51,884 nucleotides of DNA from Saccharopolyspora hirsuta (lineage in GTDB: Bacteria > Actinomycetota > Actinomycetes > Mycobacteriales > Pseudonocardiaceae), in NCBI RefSeq assembly GCF_008630535.1, contig NZ_VWPH01000022.1, positions 1-51,884 of the forward strand, given 5' to 3'. Positions within the stretch are counted from its first letter, which is position 1. Each line of letters starts with the position of its first letter. Made by a program: the position numbers and the translations under genes. The notes below the pieces were generated by a model. The model made no database searches. It worked only from the letters and a program-made list of their open reading frames with translations, and was not told where the DNA came from. This document shows positions 34,720 through 42,275 of the stretch, in pieces.

Positions 34720-35094
34720 ATGGACCCGCGCCTCCGAGCCGACGAAGCACTTGCTCGCGCGCGGGCACGCGGCGCGTTCGTCGTCACACCGGACAACGCC
34801 ACCTCTCCGATGGACGCGGCGAACACCGTCCGCATCCCCCGCGATGTGGTCGACCAGGCCGATTCCCCGGACACCACGCAGGTGATCCCCTCGTCCGGAC
34901 CGCAGCCGCATGCCCCGCAGCAGCAACCGCCGCACCCGCAGCCGCAGTACCAGCAGGCCGATCCGCAGCAGGGCTGGCCGACCGAGGACTACGGGCAGGG
35001 GCTGCCGCCGAACCCGTACCACGCGCAGCGCGGCCCGAACGAGTTCGGACCGCTCGGCTCGCAGGCCAACCAGCAGCAGTACCCGCAGTACTAG
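34720..35094 (+). CDS. Gln/Pro-rich hypothetical protein
   Basis: The product of 124 residues is not recognised. The first 45 residues, MDPRLRADEALARARARGAF onward, look like a short helix with an ordered tail. The rest is Gln/Pro/Tyr-rich and probably disordered, ending QQQYPQY. No signal peptide or membrane segment is seen. Codon use is typical of its neighbours and a GAGAGGG sits 7 bp before the ATG, which supports real coding. It is divergent from the guanylyltransferase gene and convergent with wbbL, whose stop codon lies 5 bp beyond. Confidence 0.6.
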   Translation: MDPRLRADEALARARARGAFVVTPDNATSPMDAANTVRIPRDVVDQADSPDTTQVIPSSGPQPHAPQQQPPHPQPQYQQADPQQGWPTEDYGQGLPPNPYHAQRGPNEFGPLGSQANQQQYPQY

Positions 35095-35099
35095 TCGGC

Positions 35100-35960
35100 T
35101 CAGCGGGTTTCGATGCGGGCCCGGAGCGCCAGCGCCGCGCGCAGCGCGAGCCGCAGCGGTGCCCAGATCGGGCCCTGGTGGCGGTCGGCGAGGTAGCGGT
35201 AGGCGCTGCGGTGGTGCTCCAGCAGCATCCGCTTGGCCGCCTTCGAGGTGGAGCGGCCGCCGATGTGCATGACCTCGGCGGTCGGCGCGTAGATGTTCAG
35301 CCAGCCCTTGCGGCGCAACCGGTCTCCGAGGTCGACGTCCTCGAAGTACATGAAGTAGCGCGGGTCGAAGCCGTCGACGGAGTCGAAGGCCTCGCGGCGC
35401 AGCAGCAGGCACGAGCCGGACAGCCACCCGGCCGGGCGCTCGGTGATCTCCGCCTCGGACTGCCGGTAGGCGCGGGTCCACGGGTTGTCCGGCCAGATCT
35501 TGCCGAACACCGCGTGCCCGGCGCCGCGGCCGATGGAGGGCAGCATCCGGGCCGACGGGTAGACCTCGCCGCCGGGTTCCCGGATCAGCGGGCCGAACGC
35601 TCCGCCGCGCGGCCAGCGCTTCGCCGCGGCCAGCAGCTCGTCGAGCGAACCGGGCCGCCACTCCAGGTCGGGGTTGGCGATGACCACCCAGCCGTACTCG
35701 CTGCCCAGGTGCGCCACGCCTCGGTTGGCACCGCCGCCGTACCCGAGGTTGCCGCCGGTGGGCACGAGGTCGACGTCGGCGCGCTCGGCGGCGGCGCGCT
35801 CCGGTTCGCCGTCGGTGGAGCCGTTGTCGGCGAGGACCACCCGCACCGGCCGGTCCGTCGCCTGCTGCAGGGTGTCGAGGAAGCGGCCCAGCGTTTCGCC
35901 CGGCGAGTAGGTCACGGTGACAACGGCGAGCTCGTCGCCGTAGGTGCGCACGTCGGTCAC
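35100..35960 (-). CDS. wbbL: WbbL rhamnosyltransferase (GT2), cell-wall linkage unit
   Basis: WbbL adds rhamnose from dTDP-rhamnose to GlcNAc-diphospho-decaprenol, building the linker between peptidoglycan and arabinogalactan. The 286-residue protein has GT2 motifs: VVLADNGSTDGEPERA, VVIANPDLEWRPGS as the metal site, and YFMYFEDVDLGDRLRRKGW as the acceptor/ED motif. Its synteny with Rv3265c, between the guanylyltransferase and rmlD, supports the name. Upstream lies a 440-bp gap full of hairpins and palindromes, which would form part of its leader or promoter. Confidence 0.9.
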   Translation of the reverse strand: MTDVRTYGDELAVVTVTYSPGETLGRFLDTLQQATDRPVRVVLADNGSTDGEPERAAAERADVDLVPTGGNLGYGGGANRGVAHLGSEYGWVVIANPDLEWRPGSLDELLAAAKRWPRGGAFGPLIREPGGEVYPSARMLPSIGRGAGHAVFGKIWPDNPWTRAYRQSEAEITERPAGWLSGSCLLLRREAFDSVDGFDPRYFMYFEDVDLGDRLRRKGWLNIYAPTAEVMHIGGRSTSKAAKRMLLEHHRSAYRYLADRHQGPIWAPLRLALRAALALRARIETR

Positions 35961-36003
35961 GCCGTCACATTCTGCCGAACCGCCCCGGACGCCCGATCAC
36001 CTG

Positions 36004-36029
36004 ACCGCAGTTTCAGCTGGAACTGCGGT
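36004..36029. repeat. 26-bp near-palindrome ACCGCAGTTTCAGCTGGAAC...
   Basis: ACCGCAGTTTCAG is followed by its complement with one mismatch. It is the same element type as 33400-33417 with a longer arm. It sits 44 bp upstream of the wbbL start, within any promoter or leader. Confidence 0.7.
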
Positions 36030-36048
36030 TCGCACGGCGCGTCGTCGC

Positions 36049-36111
36049 CCGACACGCCGACGGCCGTGGCCCGACTCCCCGCGATTTCAATGAGGTTTTT
36101 CCAACCTCGTT
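36049..36111. repeat. Partial copy of the 25.3-kb composite repeat
   Basis: CCCGACACGCCGACGG (about 36049-36065) and GCGATTTCAATGAGG (about 36080) reproduce two modules found next to each other at 25361-25398. A small hairpin, GAGGTT TTTCC AACCTC, follows immediately. This suggests the two intergenic sites share ancestry. Confidence 0.55.
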
Positions 36112-36130
36112 CTGCGTGGCGGTGCCGGTG

Positions 36131-36320
36131 GCGGAACCTCAGCGCCCGCCTGGACTGCGGGGTCCCTGACTGATGTATGCCAATACACGGCGTCAGGGCC
36201 GTCCTCGCCAGGCGAACGCTGAGAACCCGCGGCGGTGCAAGCTGCGAGGGTGGGCTATGCGCCTGGCGGCGCATGCGACCCTCGCCGACCGGTGCCGGTC
36301 GCCCTTCGCAGCTGCGGTCC
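36131..36320. other. Chain of nested hairpins in a gene-free gap; candidate structured RNA or MITE-like element
   Basis: A long hairpin spans 36131-36230. Paired arms are GCGG/CCGC, CTCAGCG (36138)/CGCTGAG (36217), GCCTGG (36148)/CCAGGC (36208), CCCTGAC (36164)/GTCAGGG (36192), and TGTAT/ATACA at the tip. A second structure, 36244-36285, nests GCGAGGGT/ACCCTCGC around ATGCGCC/GGCGCAT. A small stem at 36286-36301 follows. GCAAGCTGCGAGGG (36237) can instead pair with CCCTTCGCAGCTGC (36302). No reading frame here looks real. Orientation is unknown. Confidence 0.6.
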
Positions 36321-36338
36321 ACGGGCAGGATGAACAAG

Positions 36339-36372
36339 TTCAATGGAAATCGGACGTCCGATTTCCATTGAA
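36339..36372. repeat. Perfect 34-bp palindrome, TTTCAATGGAAA family, copy 2
   Basis: TTCAATGGAAATCGGAC is followed directly by its exact complement, then ATCGC. Apart from the central bases it matches the element at 25284-25327. It lies 28 bp beyond the stop codon of the glycosyltransferase gene at 36401. Confidence 0.9.
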
Positions 36373-36400
36373 ATCGCATCACCCCTGGTCGCCCGGGCGG

Positions 36401-37552
36401 TCAGCGGGTGCGGAGGTGGATGTGGTGGGCCCGGTCGAAGGCGGTGCGGTGCTGGGCCGCGCAGGCCGCCCAGGTGAACTCCTTGGCCCGGCGCTGCGCG
36501 GCGGCGGCGAGGGCGGCCCGGCGGGCCGGGTCGTCGAGCAGCTCGGTGAGCCCGGCGGCGATGTCACCGGCGCCGACCCCGCAGTACGCGACGGCGTCGC
36601 CGCCGACCTCGGGCAGGCTCAGCCGCCGCGTGGTGAGCACGGCCGCACCGCACGCCATCGCCTCCAGCACCGGGAGGCCGAAGCCCTCGCCGAGGCTCGG
36701 GTAGGCGACCACGTCCGCGCCGCCGAGGAACCCGGCGAGCTGCTCGAACGGCAGGTAACCGGCGCGGATCACCCGGATCCGGTGCGGCACCGCTTCCAGC
36801 GCCCGCTCCACGCGGGTGTCCCAGCCGGGCTGACCGGCCAGCACCAGCGCGGGCGAATCGCCGCGGCCCTGGCAGGCCAGCGTGAACCCGCGGATCAGCG
36901 CGGGCACGTTCTTGCGGGGTTCCAGCGCGCCGAGGAAGGCGACGTAGGGCTGGTCGTGCAGGCTCAGCCGCTCGCGGACCGCCTGGACCTCCTCCGGCGT
37001 CGGCGGGTGGAACCGGTCCGGGTCGACGCCGTGGTACATCACCGGCATCCGGGCCCGGTCGGCGCCGACGGAGCGGGCGAGCTCGGCCGCGGTCGCCTCG
37101 CTCGGCACGATGCACAGCGTCGCGCGGCGCAGCGCGGTGCGCGTCCAGGCGCGGAAGAAGCGGGCCTTGACCGGCGAGTGCACCGCCGGGTTGGTGAAGA
37201 ACGTGGCGTCGTGCAGGGTCACCACCGAGGCCGCCGGGTTGGCCAGCGGGGTCGTGTAGTGCGGGGAGTGCAGGACGTCGACGCCGAGCCGCCGCACCAG
37301 CAGCGGCAGGGTGGTCTGCTCCCAGGTCAGCCGCGCGGTGCGGGTGGCGACGGCCTCGGCGGCCGGGACCACGTCGGTGTGCGGCGCGATGGACGCGTAC
37401 AGCTCGGCATCGCGCGGTTGGCAGGCGACCGCGAGCCGGGTGCCGTCGGCGTCCAGGGCCGCCAGCAGGGAGTCGACGTACCGGCCGACGCCGCCTCGGT
37501 CCGCGGGTACTGCGGTGGCGTCGATGAGGATGTGCGGCTCGCCTCTGTGCAC
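36401..37552 (-). CDS. GT4-family glycosyltransferase
   Basis: This 383-residue GT-B enzyme transfers a nucleotide-activated sugar, probably to an envelope polysaccharide. The N-terminus HILIDATAVPADRGGVGRYVD has the Gly-rich acceptor loop. The donor half shows PYVAFLGALEPRKNVPALIRG and GADVVAYPSLGEGFGLPVLE with the EX7E motif, then EAMACGAAVLTT. GTG 37552 is chosen because homologues begin just before HILID; a GTG at 37582 is open. It is 61 bp downstream of a second GT4 gene on the same strand. Donor and acceptor cannot be read from sequence. Confidence 0.87.
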   Translation of the reverse strand: MHRGEPHILIDATAVPADRGGVGRYVDSLLAALDADGTRLAVACQPRDAELYASIAPHTDVVPAAEAVATRTARLTWEQTTLPLLVRRLGVDVLHSPHYTTPLANPAASVVTLHDATFFTNPAVHSPVKARFFRAWTRTALRRATLCIVPSEATAAELARSVGADRARMPVMYHGVDPDRFHPPTPEEVQAVRERLSLHDQPYVAFLGALEPRKNVPALIRGFTLACQGRGDSPALVLAGQPGWDTRVERALEAVPHRIRVIRAGYLPFEQLAGFLGGADVVAYPSLGEGFGLPVLEAMACGAAVLTTRRLSLPEVGGDAVAYCGVGAGDIAAGLTELLDDPARRAALAAAAQRRAKEFTWAACAAQHRTAFDRAHHIHLRTR

Positions 37553-37613
37553 CAGAGCAGCGTACGGGGCGAAACGGCCCACCCGGGACGAGTACGTGAA
37601 AATGTGTTCTGGT

Positions 37614-38705
37614 CTATGCCGATCGGTCGCCGACGGCGGCCCGGTGCAGGGCCCAGACCTCGCGCGCCACCCGGGTCCAGGTGAAATCCGCTACACGTCG
37701 CCGCCCGGCGGCGACCAGCTCGCCCCGGCGCACCGGATCCCCGAGCACTTCGCGCAGCGCGGCGGCGAGCGCCGCCGGATCGGCGCGCGGGACCACCACG
37801 CCCGCATCTCCGGCGACCTCCACGAGCGCGGGCGCATCGGAGTGCACGACCGGCACGCCGAGCGCCATCGCCTCGATCAGCGGCAGGCCGAAGCCCTCCG
37901 CGAGGCTGGGGGCGGCCAGCGCGGTCGCGCTGCGCAGCAGGACCGCCAGCTCGGCGTCGGTGACCGAGGACAGCACGCGCACCCGGTCCAGCCCGCAGTC
38001 CGCGGCGATCCGCAGCACGTCCACGTCCCCCCAGCCCGGGCGGCCGACGATCAGCAGCGGGACGTCGGGGACCTCGGCCATCGCCCGCACCAGGTGCGGG
38101 TAGCCCTTGCGGGGCTCGATGGTGCCGATGGCCAGCACGTACCGCTCCGGCAGGTCGAGCCGCACGGCCGGGTCGGGCTCGGCCAGCAGCGACGGCGTGA
38201 CGCCCTCGCCGATGACCGCCAGCCGGGTCGCGCCGGTGTGCTCGGCGAGCTCGGCGGCCACCGCGGAGGTGGGCACGACCAGCGCGTCGGCCTGCCGCGC
38301 GGCCCGGCCGATCGCCCGGCGGTGCCAGGAAACTCCGCGCGGTGTCAGGGTTTCCGGGTGCGTCCAGGGGACGGTGTCGTGCACGGTCACCACCAGGCCG
38401 CGACCGCGCTTGGCGGGCGGTGCCAGCGGGGTCATGGCGTGCACGGAGTCACCGCCCGGCCACAGCGGAAGCCCGCGCTCCCAGGCGGCGATCAGCGCGC
38501 GCCGCGGCAGCGGCAGCACCCGCGGCCCCGCCACTCCGGGTACGCGCGCGGCTTCGGGATCGCCGCCGCGGCTGACGACGCTGCTGACCTCCCACCCGTC
38601 GGGCGCGGTCTCGGCCAGCGCGCGCAGCAGCTCCCGCGTGTAGCGGCCGGTCCCACCGGGGACGGGCGCGAGCAGCTGTTCGGCGATCGCGACGAGCTCG
38701 GGCAC
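37614..38705 (-). CDS. GT4-family glycosyltransferase
   Basis: The 363-residue protein has the same plan as its neighbour. PVPGGTGRYTRELLRAL is the N-terminal loop, YVLAIGTIEPRKGYPHLVRAM starts the donor domain, and AAPSLAEGFGLPLIEAMALGVPVV carries the two catalytic-motif Glu residues. GTG 38705 is chosen with GGGAAG about 10 bp upstream; the frame is open far beyond it, but that part overlaps the divergent GT2 gene. Co-transcription with the downstream GT4 gene is likely. It is probably part of a species-specific surface glycan set. Confidence 0.86.
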   Translation of the reverse strand: MPELVAIAEQLLAPVPGGTGRYTRELLRALAETAPDGWEVSSVVSRGGDPEAARVPGVAGPRVLPLPRRALIAAWERGLPLWPGGDSVHAMTPLAPPAKRGRGLVVTVHDTVPWTHPETLTPRGVSWHRRAIGRAARQADALVVPTSAVAAELAEHTGATRLAVIGEGVTPSLLAEPDPAVRLDLPERYVLAIGTIEPRKGYPHLVRAMAEVPDVPLLIVGRPGWGDVDVLRIAADCGLDRVRVLSSVTDAELAVLLRSATALAAPSLAEGFGLPLIEAMALGVPVVHSDAPALVEVAGDAGVVVPRADPAALAAALREVLGDPVRRGELVAAGRRRVADFTWTRVAREVWALHRAAVGDRSA

Positions 38706-38752
38706 CCGCCCAGCTTCCCACGCCCGCAGTTCGGTCGATGAGATCGCGGTCG

Positions 38753-38758
38753 TAACGT
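38753..38758 (+). promoter_or_regulatory. Possible leaderless -10 element for the GT2 gene
   Basis: TAACGT ends 8 bp before the GTG at 38767 and no ribosome site lies between. The whole divergent gap is 61 bp. Confidence 0.35.
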
Positions 38759-38766
38759 CTTCGGGC

Positions 38767-39693
38767 GTGACGTCGGAAGAGGTGCGCAGCACCGTGGTCG
38801 TGGTGACCTGGCGAGGGCGGGACCACATCGAGGCCTGCCTGGACGCCCTGGCCGCCCAAAGCCGTCCACATCGGACCCTGGTGGTGGACAACGCCTCCGA
38901 CGACGGCACCGCGGAGCTGCTCGCCGCCCACCCGTCGGCCCCGGAGGTCCTCCGCCTCCCCCGCAACCGCGGCTACGCCGGCGGCATCGCCGCCGCGCTC
39001 GCGCGCGTCCGCACGCCTTACGTCGCGTGGCTGAACGACGACGCTGCGCCAGCCTCCGGCTGGCTCGCGGCGCTGGAGGCCGCGCTCGACGCGGACCGCT
39101 CCGCGGCTGCGGCGACCTCCGTGCTCCGCACGTCGGACGGCTGCACGCAGTCCGCCGGGGTGCGCCTCACGGCCGACGGCCACGGCGCTGACGCGCCTCA
39201 AGCCTCCGGCGAGGTGTTCGGGTTCTGCGGCGGCGCAGCGCTGCTGCGCACCGAGGCCCTGAAATCCGCAGGTGGTGTCCCGGCGCACTTCTTCTGCTAC
39301 TACGAGGACACCGACACGTCCTGGCGCCTACGCCTCGCCGGACACCGCATCGTCTCGGTGCCCGATGCGGTTGCTGCGCACCTGCACGGCGCAACGACGC
39401 AACCCGGCTCGCCGCAGTTCCACCGCTGGAACGAGCGCAACCGCCTGTTCATGCTGCTGCGCTGTGCACCCGCGACGGTCGCAGCGCGCGAGCTGGCCCG
39501 CTTCGCGGCGATCACGCTCGCGCTCCCGCTGCGCCGCGCGGTCCCGGACGCGGCGAACTTCCGCGTCACGTTGCGGATGGGCGTCCTGGCCGAAGTCGCC
39601 GCGGGCCTGCCGGCCGCGCTGCGCGCCCGCCGACGCATCGGCAGCACCGCGTCGACCCGGCGCGAGGTCTGGCGGACCTGGTCCGGGGTGTGA
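38767..39693 (+). CDS. GT2-family glycosyltransferase
   Basis: This 308-residue GT-A enzyme shows VVVVTWRGRDHIEACLDAL, LVVDNASDDGTAELL, VAWLNDDAAPASGWL as the metal-binding DxD equivalent, and CYYEDTDTSWRLRLAGH as the acceptor/ED motif. It resembles rhamnosyl- and related hexosyltransferases of the WbbL type. It begins a plus-strand run of three glycosyltransferase genes that continues to 43.3 kb. The start codon is GTG, apparently leaderless. Confidence 0.88.
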   Translation: MTSEEVRSTVVVVTWRGRDHIEACLDALAAQSRPHRTLVVDNASDDGTAELLAAHPSAPEVLRLPRNRGYAGGIAAALARVRTPYVAWLNDDAAPASGWLAALEAALDADRSAAAATSVLRTSDGCTQSAGVRLTADGHGADAPQASGEVFGFCGGAALLRTEALKSAGGVPAHFFCYYEDTDTSWRLRLAGHRIVSVPDAVAAHLHGATTQPGSPQFHRWNERNRLFMLLRCAPATVAARELARFAAITLALPLRRAVPDAANFRVTLRMGVLAEVAAGLPAALRARRRIGSTASTRREVWRTWSGV

Positions 39694-39773
39694 ACCCGAG
39701 CACACGACGGCGGAATTCCCGACACCCCGCATGGCGGACGCCGCGATGGTGCACGCTTGTGGACGTGGCTGAA

Positions 39774-42275
39774 ATGTCCGACCGCAGCAACCTGCCCCTC
39801 GTGTCGGTGATCGTGGTGAACTACCGCGGCGCGGACGACACCGTCGAATGCCTGCGCGCGCTGCGCGAGGAGCTCGACTACCCGGCCGACCGGCTGGAGG
39901 TGATCTGCGTCGACAACGCCTCCGGCGACGGCAGCGCGGAGCGGATCCGGAGCGCTGCCCCGGAGGTGGCGCTGATCGAGTCGGACCGCAACCTCGGGTT
40001 CGCCGGTGGCTGCAACCTCGCCGCCCGCAACGCCACCGGCCAGGTGCTGGCCTTCCTCAACAACGACGCCCGCCCGGACCGGGACTGGGTGCGCGCGGCC
40101 GTCGCCGTGCTGCGCGCCGAACCGACCGTGGGCGCGGTCGCCAGCAAGGTCCTGGACTGGGAAGGTCGGCACGTCGACTTCGTCGACGGCGGGCTGACCT
40201 GGTTCGGCATGGGCTACAAGCGCCACGCCGGGGAGGTCGACGACGGTTCGCACGACGCCGCGCGGGACGTGCTGTTCGGCACCGGGTCGGCGCTGTTCGT
40301 GCGCGCCGAGCTGTTCGCCGCGCTGGGCGGGTTCGACGAGCGCTTCTTCATGTTCTACGAGGACGTGGACCTGGGCTGGCGGCTGAACCTGCGCGGCTGG
40401 CGGGTCCGCTACGAGCCGCGGTCGCTGACCTTCCACCGGCACCACGCCTCGATGGCCGAGATCTCCTCCGCCCGCGAGCACTACCTGCTGGAGCGCAACG
40501 CGCTCGCCGCGCTCTACAAGAACGTCTCCGACGAGACGCTGGCGAAGGCGCTGCCCGCGGCGATGGCGCTGGCGGTGCGGCGGGCCACCGCGCGCGGCGA
40601 GATCGACCCGACGCAGCTGGAGATCACCCGGCGCGGCGAGACCGAGGACGACGGCCCGGCGCCGATCGACCGCTCGGCGCTGGCCGGGATGCTGGCCATC
40701 GACCAGTTCGTGGAGCTGCTGCCGTCGCTGAAGGTCTCCCGCGAGGAGGAGCAGCAGGCGCGGGTGCGCACCGACGCGGACCTGGTCCCGCTGATGCGCA
40801 AGGCGATGGAACCCGCCTACCCGCTGCCGCGCTACCTCGCCGCGCACGACGCGCTGGTGGAGGCCTTCGGCCTGGACGAGGTCTTCGGCCGCCCCCGCAA
40901 GGTCGTGGTGATCACCGGTGACGCGGTCGCCGAGCGGATGGCCGGACCGGCGATCCGCGCCTGGCACATGGCCGAGGTCCTCTCCGTCGAGCACCAGGTC
41001 CGGCTGGTCAGCGTCAACGACCTGGTCAGCCCGCCGCAGGCGGAGTTCGAGGTGCACGCGGCGAAACCGCGCGACCTGGGTGCGCACGTCGACTGGGCCG
41101 ACATCGTGGTGCTGCAGGGCCACGTGCTGGAGATGGTGCCCTCGCTCAAGAACGTCGAGTCCAGCAAGATCGTGGTCTGCGACGTCTACGACCCGATGCA
41201 CCTGGAGCTGCTCGAGCAGGGCCGCGACACCGACGACGAACGCCGCGCCAAGGACCTGATCGGCGTCACGAAGGTGCTCAACACCCAGCTGCAGCGCGGC
41301 GACTTCTTCCTCTGCGCCTCCGAGCGGCAGCGGCACTTCTGGCTGGGGCACCTGGCCTCGCTGGGCCGCCTCACGCCGGGCCTGTACGACAACGACCCGA
41401 CGGTCCGCTCGCTGCTGTCGGTGGTGCCGTTCGGCCTGCCGTCGACGGCCCCGCGCCGCACCGGCCCGGCGATCAAGGGCACCCACCCCGGCATCTCCGC
41501 CGACGACAAGGTGGTGCTGTGGGCGGGCGGGGTCTACAGCTGGTTCGACCCGCTGACGCTGCTGCACGCGGTGCACCGGCTCTCCCAGCGGCGCACCGAC
41601 GTCCGGCTGTTCTTCCTCGGCATGAAGCACCCGAACCCGGACGTGCCGGAGATGGGCATGGCCGGTCGCACCCGCGCGCTGTCCCAGCAGCTCGGGCTGA
41701 CCGGCAAGTTCGCGTTCTTCAACGAGACCTGGGTGCCCTACCAGGAGCGGCAGAACTACCTGCTGGACGCCGACTGCGGGGTGACCAGCCACTTCGAGCA
41801 CGTGGAGACGACGTTCGCGTTCCGCACCCGGGTGCTGGACTACCTGTGGTCGGGGCTGCCGGTGGTCACCACCGACGGCGACTCGTTCGCCGACCTGGTG
41901 CGCGCGGAGCGCATCGGCGTCGTGGTGCCCCCGGAGGACCCGGACGCGCTGGCCGCCGCGCTGGAGAAGGTGCTCTACGACGAGGAGTTCGCCGCGGAGT
42001 GCCGCCGCCGGATCGAACCGGTGCGGGAGCGCTTCACCTGGGAAGCGGTGCTGGCCCCGCTCACCGAGTTCTGCCGCGACCCGCGCCCGGCCGCCGACCG
42101 CCTCAAGGCCGCCTCGCCGCTGGTGCGCAGCCCGCAGATCAACGGTGTGGAAGCGGTGCGCCGGGACCTCTCGCTGCTGCGCGAGTACCTGGACGCGGGC
42201 GGCCCGCTGGAGGTCGCGAAGCGGGCGACCGGACGCCTGCGGCGCATCGCCGGTGAGCGCTTCCGTGGCCGCTGA
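39774..42275 (+). CDS. Two-domain GT2-GT4 glycosyltransferase
   Basis: The 833-residue protein joins two glycosyltransferases. Residues 1 to about 270 are GT2: VSVIVVNYRGADDTVECL, VICVDNASGDGSAERI, AFLNNDARPDRDW and FMFYEDVDLGWRLNLRGW. A helical linker follows. From about 405 to 800 is a GT-B/GT4-like half with VVVITGDAVAERMAGPAIR, VLWAGGVYSWFDPLTLLHAV and DYLWSGLPVVTTDGDSFADLV. Such fusions typically add two sugars in sequence. ATG 39774 is chosen; GTG 39759 is an alternative five codons upstream. The next gene overlaps its end by 23 bp. Confidence 0.87.
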   Translation: MSDRSNLPLVSVIVVNYRGADDTVECLRALREELDYPADRLEVICVDNASGDGSAERIRSAAPEVALIESDRNLGFAGGCNLAARNATGQVLAFLNNDARPDRDWVRAAVAVLRAEPTVGAVASKVLDWEGRHVDFVDGGLTWFGMGYKRHAGEVDDGSHDAARDVLFGTGSALFVRAELFAALGGFDERFFMFYEDVDLGWRLNLRGWRVRYEPRSLTFHRHHASMAEISSAREHYLLERNALAALYKNVSDETLAKALPAAMALAVRRATARGEIDPTQLEITRRGETEDDGPAPIDRSALAGMLAIDQFVELLPSLKVSREEEQQARVRTDADLVPLMRKAMEPAYPLPRYLAAHDALVEAFGLDEVFGRPRKVVVITGDAVAERMAGPAIRAWHMAEVLSVEHQVRLVSVNDLVSPPQAEFEVHAAKPRDLGAHVDWADIVVLQGHVLEMVPSLKNVESSKIVVCDVYDPMHLELLEQGRDTDDERRAKDLIGVTKVLNTQLQRGDFFLCASERQRHFWLGHLASLGRLTPGLYDNDPTVRSLLSVVPFGLPSTAPRRTGPAIKGTHPGISADDKVVLWAGGVYSWFDPLTLLHAVHRLSQRRTDVRLFFLGMKHPNPDVPEMGMAGRTRALSQQLGLTGKFAFFNETWVPYQERQNYLLDADCGVTSHFEHVETTFAFRTRVLDYLWSGLPVVTTDGDSFADLVRAERIGVVVPPEDPDALAAALEKVLYDEEFAAECRRRIEPVRERFTWEAVLAPLTEFCRDPRPAADRLKAASPLVRSPQINGVEAVRRDLSLLREYLDAGGPLEVAKRATGRLRRIAGERFRGR

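Noticed and set aside
36173..36378. Short frames translating to WKSDVRFPLK or FNGNRTSDFH
   Set aside because: These strings are the translation of the palindromic repeat itself and recur at each copy; no ribosome site or codon bias supports a gene.
35957..36382. 141-residue minus-strand frame upstream of wbbL
   Set aside because: It consists of hairpin and repeat sequence and lacks a plausible start or family match.
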